6,156 bases of DNA from Pseudomonadota bacterium (GTDB lineage: Bacteria; Pseudomonadota; Alphaproteobacteria; Rhizobiales; Rhizobiaceae), in contig JAEZXF010000547.1 in NCBI GenBank assembly GCA_023419995.1, positions 1-6,156 on the forward strand, in the 5' to 3' direction. A model generated the notes under the pieces. The model searched no databases. It saw only the letters and a program-made list of their open reading frames with translations, and had not been told where the DNA came from. This document shows, one piece after another, positions 1 through 5,572 of the stretch. Each line of letters opens with the position of its first letter. Position 1 is the first letter of the stretch. Made by a program: the position numbers and the translations under genes.

Positions 1-300
1 ATGCAGGCGCGCGACGGAGGCCATGTTGCTCGCCGCCGCGACGACGGAAGGTTCTTCCGTCGCCATCGGGATCAGGTAGTCGCGGCCGTTGATGGTGAAG
101 TTGGCGGCGACGCCGAGCGGAATCGCCAGCGTGCCGACGACGTTCTCGATCATGCGGTCGGCGATGGCCATCATGCCCTCGCTCGACGAGCGCAGGCTGG
201 CGAGCTCGCTTTCGGCCAGCCCGGAAGCCTCGACTATGGTTCTGAACCGTTCGGCGGGCGAGAGTTTATAGAACCCCGGAAGGCGGCTGTTGACGGACAT
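1..300 (-). CDS. mvaA: HMG-CoA reductase, class II (degradative type), N-terminal 100 residues, cut by window edge
   Basis: Reverse-strand translation from the ATG at 298-300 gives exactly 100 residues in frame to base 1. The protein begins MSVNSRLPGFYKLSPAER, the typical opening of class II HMG-CoA reductases. It carries the substrate-binding motif ENVVGT at residues 52-57, then INGRDYLIP at about 70-78 and EEPSVVAAAS at 82-91. As I recall the Pseudomonas mevalonii enzyme, the second Glu of EEPS is catalytic Glu83; here it is also residue 83, so the N-terminus aligns without gaps. Family members are about 430 residues, so roughly three quarters, including the nucleotide-binding domain and the catalytic Lys, Asp and His, lie outside the window. 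The family interconverts mevalonate plus CoA and HMG-CoA in the cytosol. Oxidation of mevalonate is favoured here by the neighbouring HMG-CoA lyase, but the NAD or NADP preference cannot be read. It lies 124 bp downstream of the regulator gene on the same strand. Confidence 0.93.
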   Translation of the reverse strand, partial: MSVNSRLPGFYKLSPAERFRTIVEASGLAESELASLRSSSEGMMAIADRMIENVVGTLAIPLGVAANFTINGRDYLIPMATEEPSVVAAASNMASVARLH

Positions 301-311
301 GAAAGGCGGAT

Positions 312-316
312 CTCCC
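312..316 (-). promoter_or_regulatory. Likely ribosome binding site of mvaA
   Basis: On the reverse strand GGGAG (316 down to 312) lies 11 bases before the ATG at 300. The spacing is at the long end of the usual range. No better purine-rich site is present nearer the start. The protein alignment independently supports this ATG. Confidence 0.45.
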
Positions 317-360
317 AGAATAAAGGTCGGGAAAGCCTAGTGGGCGGGCCGCCATCCGGA

Positions 361-381
361 CAATGTAGGCAGGATACACTG
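361..381. promoter_or_regulatory. Imperfect inverted repeat upstream of mvaA (possible operator)
   Basis: In the 124-bp gap between the regulator stop and the mvaA start, the arms CAATGTA (361-367) and TACACTG (375-381) pair at six of seven positions around a 7-bp spacer. The dyad is 61 bp upstream of the mvaA start codon, a reasonable place for an operator. I see no convincing sigma-70 promoter beside it, and no hairpin followed by a T-run that would end transcription of the regulator gene. mvaA may therefore be partly read through from the regulator. The functional role is inference only. Confidence 0.3.
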
Positions 382-424
382 CGCCCTTGTTCCTTGGTGC
401 ATTCGCCACAGCGTCGAAGGCCGC

Positions 425-2365
425 TCAGGCCTCGTTTCTCAGGCGATGCATGCGCAGCGCGATGTGCACCTCCAGCGCCCGCGACGGATCGGCCCAGTCC
501 GGGCTGATCTGGGCGATGGCGTCCATGCGCTGGCGCATGGTGTTGACGTGGATTCCGAGCAGGTCGGCGGCCTTCTGCATGCTGCGCCCGGTGTCGAGGA
601 AGGCGAGCAGCGTCGGGGCGAGCTGGCTGCGGCGCTGCTCGTCGTGCTCGACGATCGGGCCGATCGACGAGCGCAGGAACAGGTCGACCGCGTCGTCGCC
701 CTTGCCGCCGAACAGCAGCGCGTAGATCGACAGCGTCTTCTCGAACACCACCCGCCCCTGCTGCCTGAGGCCGTGCAGCACGGCGAGGCAGCGGCAGAGC
801 GATTCGTACTCGGCCGACATCCTGTCGATCGAGGCGACCGGGCCCGAGATGACGATGCTGAACTTCTGGCCGAACGCCTCCTCGAGCTTGCGCGAGATCC
901 GCTCGGCCATGCGGCCGGGATCGGGCACCGTGGTGACGACCGCGAGGTCGCCCTTGAACTCGGCGAAGATGGTGTCGCGGCCGGCGAGAAGCGGGCGGAG
1001 CGCCGCGAAGGCCTGGGCCGCGGTCAGCCGGTTCAGCTCAACGAGCATGACGGTGACGGGCCACGACAGGGAGATGCCCGGCGGCAGCCGGCGCCCGGTC
1101 TCGGGCGAGAACGGGTCGTCCGTGCCGCGCAGCAGCGCCGAGACGGTGTCGGCGACGTCGCGATGCGCGGTCTGCGCCACCCGCTCCAGCGACAGCAGCA
1201 CGATGGCGGTGACGATGGCGCTGCGCTCGAAGGTGCGGGTCTCGGCCGCCGACAGCGGCTTGGCGCGCGACAGGACGAGCGCGCCGAGGCGGCCCGAGCC
1301 GCCCATCGCCGCCGCCACCATGGTGACGCCGCCGTCCGGTCCGGGAAGCTGGATGCAGCGGCCGACCCGGTCGCTGTCGCGCACCGCCCGCGCCAGCTGC
1401 TCGTCCGGCAGGTGGGCGGGGAAGGTTCCCGAGATCAGCTTGCGCGTCTCGTCGATGACGCCGCTCTCGCCCCTGAGCAGCTTCGACACGCGCTGCGTCA
1501 GGTCCTCCAGCGTCCCGCCGCGCGCGATCAGCTCGGTCAGCTGCTCATGGGCGACCGCGGCCTCCTCGATGTCGTCGGCCTTGGCCTTCAGCGCGGCGTT
1601 CGCCTCCTTGGCGAGGCCGAGCGCGCGCTGCGCCTCCTCCAGCAGGCGGGCGTTCTCGATCGCCAGCGCCGCGAAGGCGCCGAGCGAGGACAGCACCGCC
1701 ATCTCCTGCGGGGTGTAGGAGCGGACATAGCGGTCGCCGACGAAGAGCACGCCGATGACGTGGGCCTCGAGCTCCAGCGGGATGCCGAGGATCGAGACGA
1801 TGCCCTCGCGGCCGATCGACCGGTCGATGCCGTCGTCGTGGTCGAAGCTGGCGTCGGCCGAGTAGTTGTTCGAATAGAACGGCCGCCGCGTCCGGGCGAC
1901 GCTGCCGCAGACGCCGATGTCGCGGCGCACGCGGATCCGCGCGAAGTCCGGCGAGACGACGCCCTCGGTCGCCCTGACGTAGAAGTCGTCGCGCTCCTCG
2001 TCCTCGGCCGACAGGTAGGCGATGTCGCTGCCGACGAGCTGGCGCGCGCGCTGGACGATCGCCTGCAGCACCTGGTCGGTGCTGCGCAGGGCCGACAGGT
2101 CGCGCGCGGTCTCGTAGAGCGCCGACAGCTCGAGCTCGCGCTTGCGCTTGTGCTCGAAGTTCGAGCGCAGGCGCATCGCCGTGGCGACGGCCTTGCCGAC
2201 CTCCTCGGCGCCGTCGCCGGCGGCGTCCCGCGCCTCCTCGGCCAGCCGCTCGAAGCTCGACAGCGGCGGGTCGTCGTCGAGCAGCCGCAGCAGGCTGCCG
2301 TAGCAGGATGCCGGGTCGAACGCCTCCTTCGAGGCCACGGGCATGGCAACGATGCGATTGGCCAC
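425..2365 (-). CDS. GAF-domain, PucR/CdaR-type helix-turn-helix transcriptional regulator
   Basis: The protein has 646 residues from the GTG at 2365. After a short N-terminal region comes a GAF sensor domain (about 84-242, with RDIGVCGSVARTRRPFYSNN and, further on, LGIPLELEAHVIGVLFVGDR). A helical, coiled-coil-like linker (about 243-275) and a middle segment follow. About 434-549 resembles the degenerate GGDEF-like domain of CdaR/PucR proteins. The C-terminal HTH is at about 589-617 (FLDTGRSMQKAADLLGIHVN, then TMRQRM), matching the PucR HTH pattern. Such proteins are cytoplasmic, usually small-molecule-responsive activators of catabolic genes. The gene sits between mvaA and the divergent mvaB operon, so it is the obvious local regulator; the ligand is unknown. 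Starts at GTG 2383 (652 residues) and ATG 2344 (639) are possible, but GTG 2365 has a strong Shine-Dalgarno site 5 bases upstream. The stop is TGA at 425-427. Confidence 0.9.
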   Translation of the reverse strand: MANRIVAMPVASKEAFDPASCYGSLLRLLDDDPPLSSFERLAEEARDAAGDGAEEVGKAVATAMRLRSNFEHKRKRELELSALYETARDLSALRSTDQVLQAIVQRARQLVGSDIAYLSAEDEERDDFYVRATEGVVSPDFARIRVRRDIGVCGSVARTRRPFYSNNYSADASFDHDDGIDRSIGREGIVSILGIPLELEAHVIGVLFVGDRYVRSYTPQEMAVLSSLGAFAALAIENARLLEEAQRALGLAKEANAALKAKADDIEEAAVAHEQLTELIARGGTLEDLTQRVSKLLRGESGVIDETRKLISGTFPAHLPDEQLARAVRDSDRVGRCIQLPGPDGGVTMVAAAMGGSGRLGALVLSRAKPLSAAETRTFERSAIVTAIVLLSLERVAQTAHRDVADTVSALLRGTDDPFSPETGRRLPPGISLSWPVTVMLVELNRLTAAQAFAALRPLLAGRDTIFAEFKGDLAVVTTVPDPGRMAERISRKLEEAFGQKFSIVISGPVASIDRMSAEYESLCRCLAVLHGLRQQGRVVFEKTLSIYALLFGGKGDDAVDLFLRSSIGPIVEHDEQRRSQLAPTLLAFLDTGRSMQKAADLLGIHVNTMRQRMDAIAQISPDWADPSRALEVHIALRMHRLRNEA

Positions 2366-2368
2366 TCG

Positions 2369-2377
2369 CTCCTCCCT
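2369..2377 (-). promoter_or_regulatory. Ribosome binding site that sets the regulator start at GTG 2365
   Basis: The reverse strand reads AGGGAGGAG from 2377 to 2369, followed by CGA and GTG at 2365-2363. The GGAGG core (2375-2371) is 5 bases from this GTG. The longer GTG candidate at 2383 would place this sequence inside the coding region. The ATG at 2344 has no comparable site. Confidence 0.7.
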
Positions 2378-2443
2378 TTTCACGGCCCGCCTTCTTCCGG
2401 TCGTGCGGGTCCAGTGTGGTGCTACACCCCGGCGCCGTCACGG

Positions 2444-2455
2444 GGAATGTATTCC
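2444..2455. repeat. 12-bp palindrome GGAAT-GT-ATTCC in the divergent control region
   Basis: The arms GGAAT (2444-2448) and ATTCC (2451-2455) are perfect, with a 2-bp centre. The palindrome overlaps the proposed -10 box of the leftward promoter (2446-2451). It could be a protein-binding half-operator or simply promoter sequence. It is short, so coincidence is possible. Confidence 0.3.
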
Positions 2456-2475
2456 GACGACATAAACGAGGTCAA
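2446..2475 (-). promoter_or_regulatory. Candidate sigma-70-type promoter for the regulator gene
   Basis: On the reverse strand TTGACC (2475-2470) matches five of six consensus -35 bases. After an 18-bp spacer TACATT (2451-2446) matches four of six -10 bases. Transcription would begin near 2439, leaving a leader of about 75 bases before GTG 2365. The local AT content is well above that of the flanking genes. The -35 box lies inside the inverted repeat at 2460-2482, which would fit autoregulation. Confidence 0.35.
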
Positions 2476-2482
2476 TTTATGT
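2460..2482. promoter_or_regulatory. Inverted repeat ACATAAA-N9-TTTATGT, candidate operator between the divergent promoters
   Basis: Perfect 7-bp arms at 2460-2466 and 2476-2482 flank a 9-bp spacer that contains the leftward -35 box. It forms an AT-rich island in very GC-rich surroundings, between the regulator gene and the operon. If rightward transcription starts near 2505, the dyad spans about -45 to -23 and is centred near -34. A protein bound there could affect both directions. The local PucR-type regulator is the natural candidate binder, but this is inferred from position only. Confidence 0.45.
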
Positions 2483-2492
2483 AGGCTTGCCA

Positions 2493-2498
2493 TATTCT
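2493..2498 (+). promoter_or_regulatory. Weak candidate -10 element for the mvaB operon
   Basis: TATTCT matches four of six bases of the -10 consensus. Bases 2470-2475 at the right distance (GGTCAA) are a poor -35, which would fit an activator-dependent promoter. The predicted transcript start, about 2505, falls at the foot of the hairpin at 2506-2545. This is a suggestion only. Confidence 0.2.
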
Positions 2499-2505
2499 GG
2501 CCCGA

Positions 2506-2545
2506 CGGCTCCGCGCCCTAATGTGCGGGCGAAACATCGGAGCCG
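2506..2545 (+). promoter_or_regulatory. mvaB leader hairpin that would sequester the ribosome binding site
   Basis: CGGCTCCG (2506-2513) is perfectly complementary to CGGAGCCG (2538-2545). Inside the loop, CGCCC (2514-2518) pairs with GGGCG (2527-2531), stacking directly on the 5' side of the outer stem and leaving a 6-base bulge on the 3' side. The only plausible mvaB Shine-Dalgarno sequence, CGGAG at 2538-2542, 7 bases before the ATG at 2550, lies entirely in the 3' arm. The folded RNA would hide it. This could be a translational control element, responding to a protein, a small RNA, temperature or a ligand, or merely a strong leader fold. I do not recognise it as a known riboswitch class. 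Confidence 0.5.
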
Positions 2546-2549
2546 AAAC

Positions 2550-3464
2550 ATGCCGGACAGCGTTCGCATCGTGGAAGTGGGGCCGCGCGACGGTCTCCAG
2601 AACGAGAAGACCACCGTGCCGGTGGAGGTCAAGGTCGAGTTCATCCGGCGCCTCGCCGCGGCGGGGCTGCGCACCATCGAGGCCGGCAGCTTCGTGTCGC
2701 CGAAGCGCGTCCCGCAGATGGCGGACACGGCCGAGGTTCTGCGCCGCCTCCCGGCCGACCCGGCCGTTCGCTATCCGGTGCTGGTCCCCAACATGCAGGG
2801 CATGGAGGCGGCGGTGGTGGCCGGCGTGGCCGAGGTCTCGGTGTTCGCCTCGGCCTCGGAGACGTTCTCGCAGAAGAATATCGGCTGCTCCATCGCCGAG
2901 AGCATCGAGCGCTTCCGCCCGGTTCTCGACCTGGCCGGGGCGCGGTCGGTCGCCGTGCGCGGCTACGTCTCCTGCGCGCTCGGCTGCCCGTATGAAGGCA
3001 AGGTCGCCACGGATGCGGTCGTTTCGCTTTCGCGGCAGCTTGCCCAGATCGGCTGCTACGAAATCGCGATCAGCGACACCATCGGCATCGGCACGCCGCG
3101 ACAGGCCCGCGAAATCGTCCGCGCCGTCGCCGGCGAAATCGGCATCGGCATGCTGGCCGTCCATTTCCACGACACCCGCGGCCAGGCGCTGGCCAACATC
3201 CTGGCATGCCTGGAGGAGGGCGTCGGCGTCGTCGACGGCGCGGTCGCCGGTCTGGGCGGATGCCCCTACGCGCCGGGCGCGTCCGGGAACGTCTCGACCG
3301 AGGATCTCGTCTACATGCTCGAGGGCATGGGCGTCGCCACCGGCGTCGACCTCGACCTCGCCATCGAGGCCGGGCGCTTCATCTCCGCCCGTCTCGGGCG
3401 CGAGACCGGATCGAAGGTGGCGCAGGCGGCGGCCTCGTCCGGTCATCCGCGGCAGGCTATGTAA
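2550..3464 (+). CDS. mvaB: Hydroxymethylglutaryl-CoA lyase
   Basis: The protein has 304 residues, the usual length for bacterial HMG-CoA lyases. It cleaves HMG-CoA to acetyl-CoA and acetoacetate in the cytosol. Signature regions occur in order. GPRDGLQNE (11-19) has the catalytic Arg13 and metal ligand Asp14. IEAGSFVSPK starts at 43. The metal-binding HFHD has His205 and His207. GLGGCPYAPGASGN (234-247) has catalytic Cys238 and Asn247. This last motif separates HMG-CoA lyases from related DRE-TIM enzymes such as isopropylmalate synthase. The ATG at 2550 is chosen because the family begins just before the VRIVEVGPRDG strand and CGGAG precedes it by 7 bases. A TTG at 2487 would add 21 non-homologous residues. 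Divergently placed from the regulator and mvaA, it is first in the rightward operon. No leucine-pathway carboxylase or isovaleryl-CoA dehydrogenase is visible nearby. Confidence 0.96.
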   Translation: MPDSVRIVEVGPRDGLQNEKTTVPVEVKVEFIRRLAAAGLRTIEAGSFVSPKRVPQMADTAEVLRRLPADPAVRYPVLVPNMQGMEAAVVAGVAEVSVFASASETFSQKNIGCSIAESIERFRPVLDLAGARSVAVRGYVSCALGCPYEGKVATDAVVSLSRQLAQIGCYEIAISDTIGIGTPRQAREIVRAVAGEIGIGMLAVHFHDTRGQALANILACLEEGVGVVDGAVAGLGGCPYAPGASGNVSTEDLVYMLEGMGVATGVDLDLAIEAGRFISARLGRETGSKVAQAAASSGHPRQAM

Positions 3465-3494
3465 CTATTCCACGCCAACGCAATCCGCCGATGT

Positions 3495-3519
3495 GGCGCA
3501 CCGACATTGTCCGTGCGCC
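3495..3519. promoter_or_regulatory. 25-bp near-perfect dyad between mvaB and the CoA-transferase gene
   Basis: The arms GGCGCAC (3495-3501) and GTGCGCC (3513-3519) are perfect. After one C/C mismatch, GACA (3503-3506) and TGTC (3508-3511) continue the symmetry around T3507, so 11 of 12 positions pair. As RNA it would fold into a strong stem with a tiny loop. No T-run follows, so an intrinsic terminator is unlikely. It could be an operator for an internal promoter, or an mRNA-processing or stabilising hairpin that sets different levels for mvaB and the genes below. It ends 23 bases before the Shine-Dalgarno site of the next gene. Confidence 0.55.
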
Positions 3520-3542
3520 GGCCATCGCGAACAATCCGCTGC

Positions 3543-3550
3543 AGGGAGGA
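3543..3550 (+). promoter_or_regulatory. Strong ribosome binding site of the CoA-transferase gene
   Basis: AGGGAGGA ends 4 bases before the ATG at 3555. It rules out the longer reading frame from the TTG at 3507, which would add 16 residues and begin inside the 25-bp dyad. Confidence 0.75.
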
Positions 3551-3554
3551 AGTC

Positions 3555-4799
3555 ATGTCGGAACAGTCCGCAGGTAACGGGGCCGGGATCGCCGGATCCG
3601 GGCCGTTGAAGGGGGTCACGGTGCTCGACATCACGCGTGTCGTGGCCGGCCCGTTCTGCTCGATGCTGCTGGCCGACCTCGGCGCGACCGTCATCAAGGT
3701 CGAGCATCCCGACGATCCCGACTACGCGCGGACCTTCCCGCCCTTCGTGGCCGGCGAGGGCGACGCCGAGTTCAGCGCCTTCTTCGCCCAGTTCAACCGC
3801 AACAAGCTCGGCATCACCCTCAACCTGAAATCCGACGAGGGGAAGGCGCTCTTGCGCACGCTGGTGCGGCGCGCCGACGTGCTGGTCGAGAACTTCCGGC
3901 CGGGCACCATGGACAGGCTCGGGCTCGGCTACGAGGTGCTGAAGAAGGAGAACCCGCGGCTGATCTACACGGCGATCAGCGGGTTCGGGCGCACCGGGCC
4001 GAACGCCTCGCGCCCCGCCTTCGACAACACCGGGCAGGCCGCGGGCGGGCTGTGGTCGATGAACGGCTTCGCCGACCGGCCGCCGGTCAGGGTCGGCACC
4101 ATCATCGGCGACCTCGCGGCGTCGCTCTATGCCGCCATCGGCACGCTGGCCGCGCTGCGCGAGGCCGAGCGCGGCGGCGAGGGCCAGGTGGTCGACGTCT
4201 CGCAGCAGGATTCGGTGCTGACGCTGACCGAGAACGCGGTGGTGCGCTACACCACCAGCGGCGAGGTCGCCTCGCCGCTCGGCAACGACCATCCCTTCGT
4301 GCGCCCCTACGGCCAGTTCCCGTGCAAGGACGGCCACGTCTTCTTCGGCGGCTACACCGACAAGTTCTGGCGCATCACCTGCGAGATCTTCGGCGAGCCG
4401 GAAGTGGCCGACGATCCCGAGATCGACACCATGGAGAAGCGCTTCGACCAGGACGTCGCCGCGCGCCGCGTCACCCCGATCCTCGAGCGCTGGTTCAGCC
4501 GCCACACCAAGGCGGAGCTGGAGGAGATGGCGGGCGACCGCATCCCGCTCTCCGCGATCAAGACCATCGCCGAGGTGGTCGAGGACCCGCACATCGCCGC
4601 GCGCGACATGATCGTCAAGGTGCCGGTGGCGGGCAGGCTGGTGCGCATGTTCGGGCTGCCGATCAAGCTGTCGGGCACGCCCGGCCACGCCTGCGCCAAG
4701 GCGCCCGAGCCGGGCGAGCACAACGCCTTCGTCTATTCCCGCCTTGCCGGCCTGACGCCGGAAGAGGTGGCGCGGCTCGCGGCGGCGGGGGCGATCTGA
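3555..4799 (+). CDS. Class III (CaiB/BaiF-family) acyl-CoA transferase
   Basis: The protein has 414 residues, normal for family III. The hallmark N-terminus LKGVTVLDITRVVAGPFCSM (18-37) is followed by LADLGATVIKVEHP (39-52), NRNKLGITLNLKSDEGK (81-97) and VENFRPGTMDRLGLGYE (111-127). The catalytic aspartate expected for this family is Asp186 in TIIGDLAASLYAAIG. The C-terminal part contains VVEDPHIAARDM (341-352), another family signature. These cytosolic enzymes move CoA from a donor such as succinyl-CoA to a carboxylic acid through a covalent Asp intermediate. Substrate cannot be read from the sequence. Beside HMG-CoA lyase, 3-hydroxy-3-methylglutarate or 3-methylglutaconate is attractive, since mammalian SUGCT, in the same family, uses 3-hydroxy-3-methylglutarate. 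It lies 90 bp after mvaB, has its own strong ribosome binding site, and its stop overlaps the next start. Confidence 0.93.
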   Translation: MSEQSAGNGAGIAGSGPLKGVTVLDITRVVAGPFCSMLLADLGATVIKVEHPDDPDYARTFPPFVAGEGDAEFSAFFAQFNRNKLGITLNLKSDEGKALLRTLVRRADVLVENFRPGTMDRLGLGYEVLKKENPRLIYTAISGFGRTGPNASRPAFDNTGQAAGGLWSMNGFADRPPVRVGTIIGDLAASLYAAIGTLAALREAERGGEGQVVDVSQQDSVLTLTENAVVRYTTSGEVASPLGNDHPFVRPYGQFPCKDGHVFFGGYTDKFWRITCEIFGEPEVADDPEIDTMEKRFDQDVAARRVTPILERWFSRHTKAELEEMAGDRIPLSAIKTIAEVVEDPHIAARDMIVKVPVAGRLVRMFGLPIKLSGTPGHACAKAPEPGEHNAFVYSRLAGLTPEEVARLAAAGAI

Positions 4800-5572
4800 T
4801 GGCGATCGAGCTTCACCGCGACGGCCATGTCGCGACGATCCGCATCGCGCGGCCCGACAAGCTGAACGCGCTGTCGCTCGCCATGTACGACGACCTCGGC
4901 CGGGCCTTCGCCGAGGTGCGCGACGACGACGGCGTCCGGGCGGTGGTGCTGACCGGGGCGGGCGAGCGCGCCTTCTGCGTCGGCGCGGACCTGACCGAAT
5001 CCATCCCGGCGCTCGCCAGCGACCGCTTCGACATCAGTGCCTGGGATCCGGCCCACCTCAAGAACGCGGGGTTCTACAAGCCCGTCGTCTGCGCCGTGCG
5101 CGGCCTGTGCATCGGCGGCGGTTTCGAGATCATGCTGGCGACCGACATCCGCATCGCCGCCAGCGACGCCGTCTTCCTGCTGCCGGAGCCGGCGCACGGC
5201 TTCGTGCCGGCGGGCGGGACGCTGGTGCGGCTCGTCCGCCAGATCGGCTACGCGCATGCGATGGAGATCCTGCTTCTCGCGCGCCGCTTCGGTGCCGGCG
5301 AGATGGCGGCGAAGGGCGTCGTCAACCAGGTGGTCGAGCCGGACAGGGTCGAGCCGGTCGCCCACGAGATCGCCGCGCAGATCGCCGCGCTCAGCCCGAC
5401 GGCGATCCAGACGATCAAGGAGGCCGTGCTCACGCTGCAGGACCTGCCGCTCGGGGAGGCCTTCGCGCGGGAGGCGAGGCTCGGCCAGCGCACCTTCACC
5501 AGCGACGACGCAAGGCGCGGGCTGGAGGCCTTCGCCCGGCGCGCCGCCGGCGGCAGCGGGACGCCGTCATGA
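4799..5572 (+). CDS. Crotonase-family enoyl-CoA hydratase (possible 3-methylglutaconyl-CoA hydratase)
   Basis: The protein has 257 residues, the usual size for a single-domain crotonase. RPDKLNALS (18-26) is the typical N-terminal signature. FCVGADL (59-65) and IGGGFE (105-110) form the oxyanion hole, with Ala63 and Gly107 as the expected backbone donors. Both acidic residues of true hydratases are in place: Glu110, and Glu130 in LLPEPAHGFVPAGG, matching Glu144 and Glu164 of rat enoyl-CoA hydratase by spacing. It therefore probably hydrates or dehydrates an acyl-CoA rather than only isomerising it. Context suggests 3-methylglutaconyl-CoA to HMG-CoA, but a CaiD-like dehydratase or a general enoyl-CoA hydratase remains possible. 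The ATG (4799-4801) overlaps the CoA-transferase stop (TGATG), with only a weak G-rich site upstream, which points to translational coupling. Its stop overlaps the permease start. Confidence 0.93.
   Translation: MAIELHRDGHVATIRIARPDKLNALSLAMYDDLGRAFAEVRDDDGVRAVVLTGAGERAFCVGADLTESIPALASDRFDISAWDPAHLKNAGFYKPVVCAVRGLCIGGGFEIMLATDIRIAASDAVFLLPEPAHGFVPAGGTLVRLVRQIGYAHAMEILLLARRFGAGEMAAKGVVNQVVEPDRVEPVAHEIAAQIAALSPTAIQTIKEAVLTLQDLPLGEAFAREARLGQRTFTSDDARRGLEAFARRAAGGSGTPS

Noticed and set aside
343..353. GGCGG-G-CCGCC palindrome upstream of mvaA
   Set aside because: It has 5-bp GC-only arms with a 1-base centre, common by chance in such GC-rich DNA and unable to form a good hairpin.
446..2521. Very long open frame on the forward strand opposite the regulator gene
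   Set aside because: Its translation is low-complexity, rich in Arg, Gly, Ala and Asp, with no family motif. It is the expected antisense shadow of a GC-rich gene; the reverse-strand protein has clear GAF and HTH domains.
2487..2549. Extended mvaB start at the TTG at 2487
   Set aside because: The extra 21 residues do not resemble the family, and the extension would place the ribosome binding site and leader hairpin inside the coding region. ATG 2550 fits both the family and the Shine-Dalgarno spacing.
3495..3519. Rho-independent terminator between mvaB and the CoA-transferase gene
   Set aside because: The stem is strong, but the following bases are GC-rich with no T-run, so termination is unlikely. 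It is reported as a dyad of unknown role.
2521..3609. Forward open frame starting at the ATG at 2521, overlapping mvaB in another frame
   Set aside because: Arg/Ser/Pro-rich translation without motifs. The HMG-CoA lyase frame in the same region has all its active-site residues.
3465..4721. Long reverse-strand open frame opposite the CoA-transferase gene
   Set aside because: Arg/His/Ala-rich composition with no domain; it is the antisense shadow of the class III transferase.
2550..5572. Leucine degradation (liu) operon
   Set aside because: HMG-CoA lyase and a possible methylglutaconyl-CoA hydratase would fit, but no isovaleryl-CoA dehydrogenase or methylcrotonyl-CoA carboxylase genes are present. 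The mvaA, class III transferase and transporter point elsewhere. It cannot be fully excluded beyond the window.
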